From: Verrucomicrobiales bacterium | Lineage (GTDB): Bacteria > Verrucomicrobiota > Verrucomicrobiia > Verrucomicrobiales > DEV007 | Reading direction: 5' to 3' | Length of the DNA: 64,000 nucleotides | NCBI GenBank assembly: GCA_029212615.1 | Contig: JARGPJ010000009.1 | Span: 100,211 to 164,210 of the forward strand | Part shown: positions 61,867-64,000 of the stretch, in pieces | Layout of the letters: every line of letters starts with the position of its first letter | Numbering within the stretch: position 1 is the stretch's first letter | Position numbers and translations under genes: made by a program | Notes under the pieces: model-generated | The model's input: the letters and a program-made list of their open reading frames with translations, nothing else | Databases searched by the model: none | What the model was told of the DNA's origin: nothing

Positions 61867-62847
61867 TCAGTCCCCGTAGCCTTCAGGATTCTTCACATGC
61901 CAGTCCCAGGCCGACTGAATGATCGACTTGAGGTCCGCGTATTTAGGTGTCCAACCCAACTCCTCACGAATTTTTGAGCTGTCAGCAATCAGCATCGCCG
62001 GATCCCCGGCACGACGTGGCGCCACTTCCGCCGGAACCGGATGTCCCGTAATCTCACGAACCGTCTCAACCACTTCTTTGACACTGAATCCATTTCCGTT
62101 GCCGAGGTTGTAATGCAGAACCTCACGATCAGTGAGCGCATTCAAAGCAAGGACATGCGCCTGCGCGAGGTCTTCGACGTGAATGTAGTCGCGAACACAG
62201 GTCCCGTCGGGAGTATCGTAATCATCCCCGAACATCATGATTTTCTCCCGCTGCCCGAGAGCCACCTGGAGGACGAGCGGAATCAGATGCGTCTCAGGAT
62301 CGTGGTCCTCGCCGCGAATGGCGGTGCATCCCGCTGCGTTGAAGTAACGGAGCGCCGCATAACGCAGTCCTTTGGTTTGATGAGCCCAGTGAAGCATGCG
62401 TTCGATGAAATACTTCGACTCTCCATAAGGACTCCCGGGAACAATTCGTTCGTCCGGCCCGATCGGAATTCTCTCAGGATCATCAAAAAGGTTTGCGGTC
62501 GACGACAGGATAAATCGCTTCAGCCCGTGGCGGAGCCCTGACCTGAGAAGATTCGAAGCATTCGTGGTATTGTCCCCGAGATACTTCATGGGATCCTCCG
62601 TCGATTCCCCCACGAGCGTGTAGGAAGCAAAGTGCATCACCGAGTCGGGAGTGAATTCCTTCATCAACGCTTCGACAGCTCCGGCATCAGCGAGGTCACC
62701 CTCAACAAAATCAGCCTTTTCATTCAAAGCTGAGCGATGGCCCTGATAAAAGTTATCAAAGATAACCACTTCATTACCGGCCGCCATCAAGGCGTCCACA
62801 GCAACACTTCCGATGTATCCGGCTCCGCCGGTAACTAAAACTCTCAT
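61867..62847 (-). CDS. galE: UDP-glucose 4-epimerase
   Basis: The 326-residue NAD enzyme interconverts UDP-glucose and UDP-galactose. It has the Rossmann motif [10 protein letters not shown] (residues 5-14), the SDR catalytic pair YxxxK in SPYGESKYF, and the Ser of [14 protein letters not shown]. The usual SSAAVYG is SSTANLF here, a minor change. The sequence [15 protein letters not shown] and [13 protein letters not shown] region close the fold. It is transcribed toward the sugar isomerase. Its start is divergent from the oxidoreductase gene. Confidence 0.92.
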   Translation of the reverse strand: MRVLVTGGAGYIGSVAVDALMAAGNEVVIFDNFYQGHRSALNEKADFVEGDLADAGAVEALMKEFTPDSVMHFASYTLVGESTEDPMKYLGDNTTNASNLLRSGLRHGLKRFILSSTANLFDDPERIPIGPDERIVPGSPYGESKYFIERMLHWAHQTKGLRYAALRYFNAAGCTAIRGEDHDPETHLIPLVLQVALGQREKIMMFGDDYDTPDGTCVRDYIHVEDLAQAHVLALNALTDREVLHYNLGNGNGFSVKEVVETVREITGHPVPAEVAPRRAGDPAMLIADSSKIREELGWTPKYADLKSIIQSAWDWHVKNPEGYGD

Positions 62848-62925
62848 GAAATTCTGGGGGCAGAAGAGCCGAACCTTCCGGTATCAAGCAGTTGAACGCA
62901 ACCCAATCGTGACGACCGTTAAGGG

Positions 62926-63936
62926 ATGCAGGGCCGTGACCACAAACGACTCCGGTGGGGAATTCTCGGCACCGGCAACATCGCCACCCAGTTTGCTGAG
63001 AACCTCATTCAATCCGGGACCGGACAACTCACTGCGGTCGCCTCACGCTCGATCGAATCCGCCGGAAGATTTATCGACGAATGGTCAGAAGGCCCTACCG
63101 GGGGAACGAACAGGCCAAGCCCTTTCGGTGACTACGCCTCCCTCCTTACCGACCCCGACCTTGACGCGATCTACATTGCCCTTCCCAACACCCTTCACTT
63201 TCAGTGGACCGCCGCCGCGCTCGAGGCCGGGAAACACGTCCTCTGTGAAAAGCCGCTCGCACTCTCGGCAGCCGAAGCAAAAACCCTTTTTGCTTCAGCG
63301 GAGGAGAAGGGGCGGATCCTCATCGAAGGCTTCATGTATCGGGCCCATCCGCAAACGCAGTTGATCCTCGAAACGATTGCCGCCGGTGAAATCGGGGAGA
63401 TTCAACTCATTCAGCTGAATTTTTGTTTCAACCGGCCCGCCTCAAGAGACGACGCCCGTTTTCGGGCAGACAGGGGCGGCGGTTCGCTCATGGATGTAGG
63501 CTGCTATTGCATCGACTTCGCACGGAGTCTCGCCGGAAAAGAACCGACTTCGTTTCACTTCACCGCTCATGAACACGAACTGGGGGTCGATGACTTCGCC
63601 GCCGGCTCAATCGCGTTCCGGGACGGCCCTCTCGCCAGTTTCGTCTGCGGCATGACCGTGACGACAGATCAGGTCTCCCGCATCTACGGAACCCGTGGGT
63701 GGATCGAAATCCCGCGTTTCTGGAAAGCTCAGGAAGGCTTCACCCTTCACCGCCCGAACCATTCCCCCGAACATCGAAGCGTCCCCGGAGCCGATGGCCT
63801 TCCTCCCCTCTACGCCATTGAAGCGGACGCATTTGCTGCGGTCATCGCCGGAGCCGCCCATTGGAATCCGCCACAAAACACCATCGCCAATCTCGAAATC
63901 ATCGAAGCGATGAGGGGGGCGTTAGAAGCCAAATGA
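62926..63936 (+). CDS. Gfo/Idh/MocA-family oxidoreductase
   Basis: The 336-residue product is a NAD(P)-dependent sugar oxidoreductase. It has an N-terminal Rossmann fold with WGILGTGNIA (residues 11-20), the family motif CEKPLALS (about residues 106-113), and the C-terminal dehydrogenase part with RGGGSLMDVGCYCID. These motifs match the glucose-fructose oxidoreductase/trans-1,2-dihydrobenzene-1,2-diol dehydrogenase branch. Substrate unknown. It is divergent from galE and stands 10 bases before a tandem heptamer repeat. Confidence 0.92.
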   Translation: MQGRDHKRLRWGILGTGNIATQFAENLIQSGTGQLTAVASRSIESAGRFIDEWSEGPTGGTNRPSPFGDYASLLTDPDLDAIYIALPNTLHFQWTAAALEAGKHVLCEKPLALSAAEAKTLFASAEEKGRILIEGFMYRAHPQTQLILETIAAGEIGEIQLIQLNFCFNRPASRDDARFRADRGGGSLMDVGCYCIDFARSLAGKEPTSFHFTAHEHELGVDDFAAGSIAFRDGPLASFVCGMTVTTDQVSRIYGTRGWIEIPRFWKAQEGFTLHRPNHSPEHRSVPGADGLPPLYAIEADAFAAVIAGAAHWNPPQNTIANLEIIEAMRGALEAK

Positions 63937-63946
63937 TTGAAGCGGC

Positions 63947-64000
63947 TTCCAACTTCCAACTTCCAACTTCCAACTTCCAACTTCCAACTTCCAACTTCCA
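63947..64000. repeat. 7-bp tandem repeat, unit TTCCAAC
   Basis: The unit TTCCAAC is repeated about 7.7 times without error from 63947 to the window end, 10 bases after the oxidoreductase stop. It continues past the edge, so its true length is not known. No coding frame fits. Length variation by slippage is likely. The unit is short, so it is not CRISPR-like. Confidence 0.95.

Noticed and set aside
63947..64000. Tandem repeat as CRISPR array
   Set aside because: The unit is seven bases without spacers, so there is no repeat-spacer structure.

Overview
The window looks like a chromosomal segment of a free-living, aerobic, mid-GC Verrucomicrobiota bacterium, probably Verrucomicrobiales. The strongest lineage marker is a complete four-gene Verru_Chthon cassette (A-B-C-D, 42527-49599), a pseudopilin-like set first named from Verrucomicrobium and Chthoniobacter. 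An alternative complex III (Act) operon, a sulfatase, type II prepilin-like proteins, DUF420/DUF1573 proteins and an ExbB/ExbD/vWA operon fit the same phylum. I saw no rRNA, tRNA, CRISPR array, insertion sequence or prophage. Coding density is very high and no gene-free stretch exceeds 300 bases.

Layout. 1-20990 is mixed housekeeping and envelope genes: an M23 peptidase, mnmA, an orphan sugar-ABC ATPase, a FAN1-like nuclease fused to a DnaQ-type exonuclease, metY, a CbiX chelatase with a Cys-rich partner, a prepilin-like protein, an unusual family-4-like uracil-DNA glycosylase, pspA, a LysM protein, a WYL regulator and a sulfatase. 20998-42330 is a 21-kb run of 21 same-strand genes for terminal respiration. 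In transcription order it holds actABCDEF, a K/A/P-rich membrane protein, a CcoN-like protein, CcoO, a membrane cytochrome c, coxA, coxC, coxD, two tiny membrane proteins and coxB. A hairpin follows, then ctaA, ctaB, sco, a CtaM(DUF420)-DUF1573 fusion and a rhodanese. 42527-49599 is the Verru_Chthon cassette. 49823-52573 holds lipoprotein-tyrA-aroA. 52740-53918 is a conserved-TM-helix protein. 54067-60739 is an operon of TPR protein, DUF, ExbB, ExbD, ExbD and a vWA protein with a TonB-like anchor. 60853-63936 holds a sugar isomerase-like protein, galE and a Gfo/Idh/MocA oxidoreductase, and the window ends inside a 7-bp tandem repeat.

How the genes work together. The Act complex oxidises quinol and passes electrons to c-type haems and on to an A-type (aa3) oxidase encoded in the same run. 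ctaA and ctaB supply haem A, Sco supplies Cu to CuA, and the CtaM domain probably helps oxidase maturation. The most striking item is the CcoN-like protein (32010-33470). It aligns along its length with cbb3 oxidase subunit I but lacks every copper and haem ligand of the active site, while its CcoO partner keeps its haem motif. It therefore looks like a non-catalytic, repurposed subunit lying between complex III and the aa3 oxidase genes. Other points to check are a large His-rich insertion in CoxC, loss of the K-channel lysine in CoxA, a perfect CRP-type palindrome before actA, and the TonB-vWA chimera.
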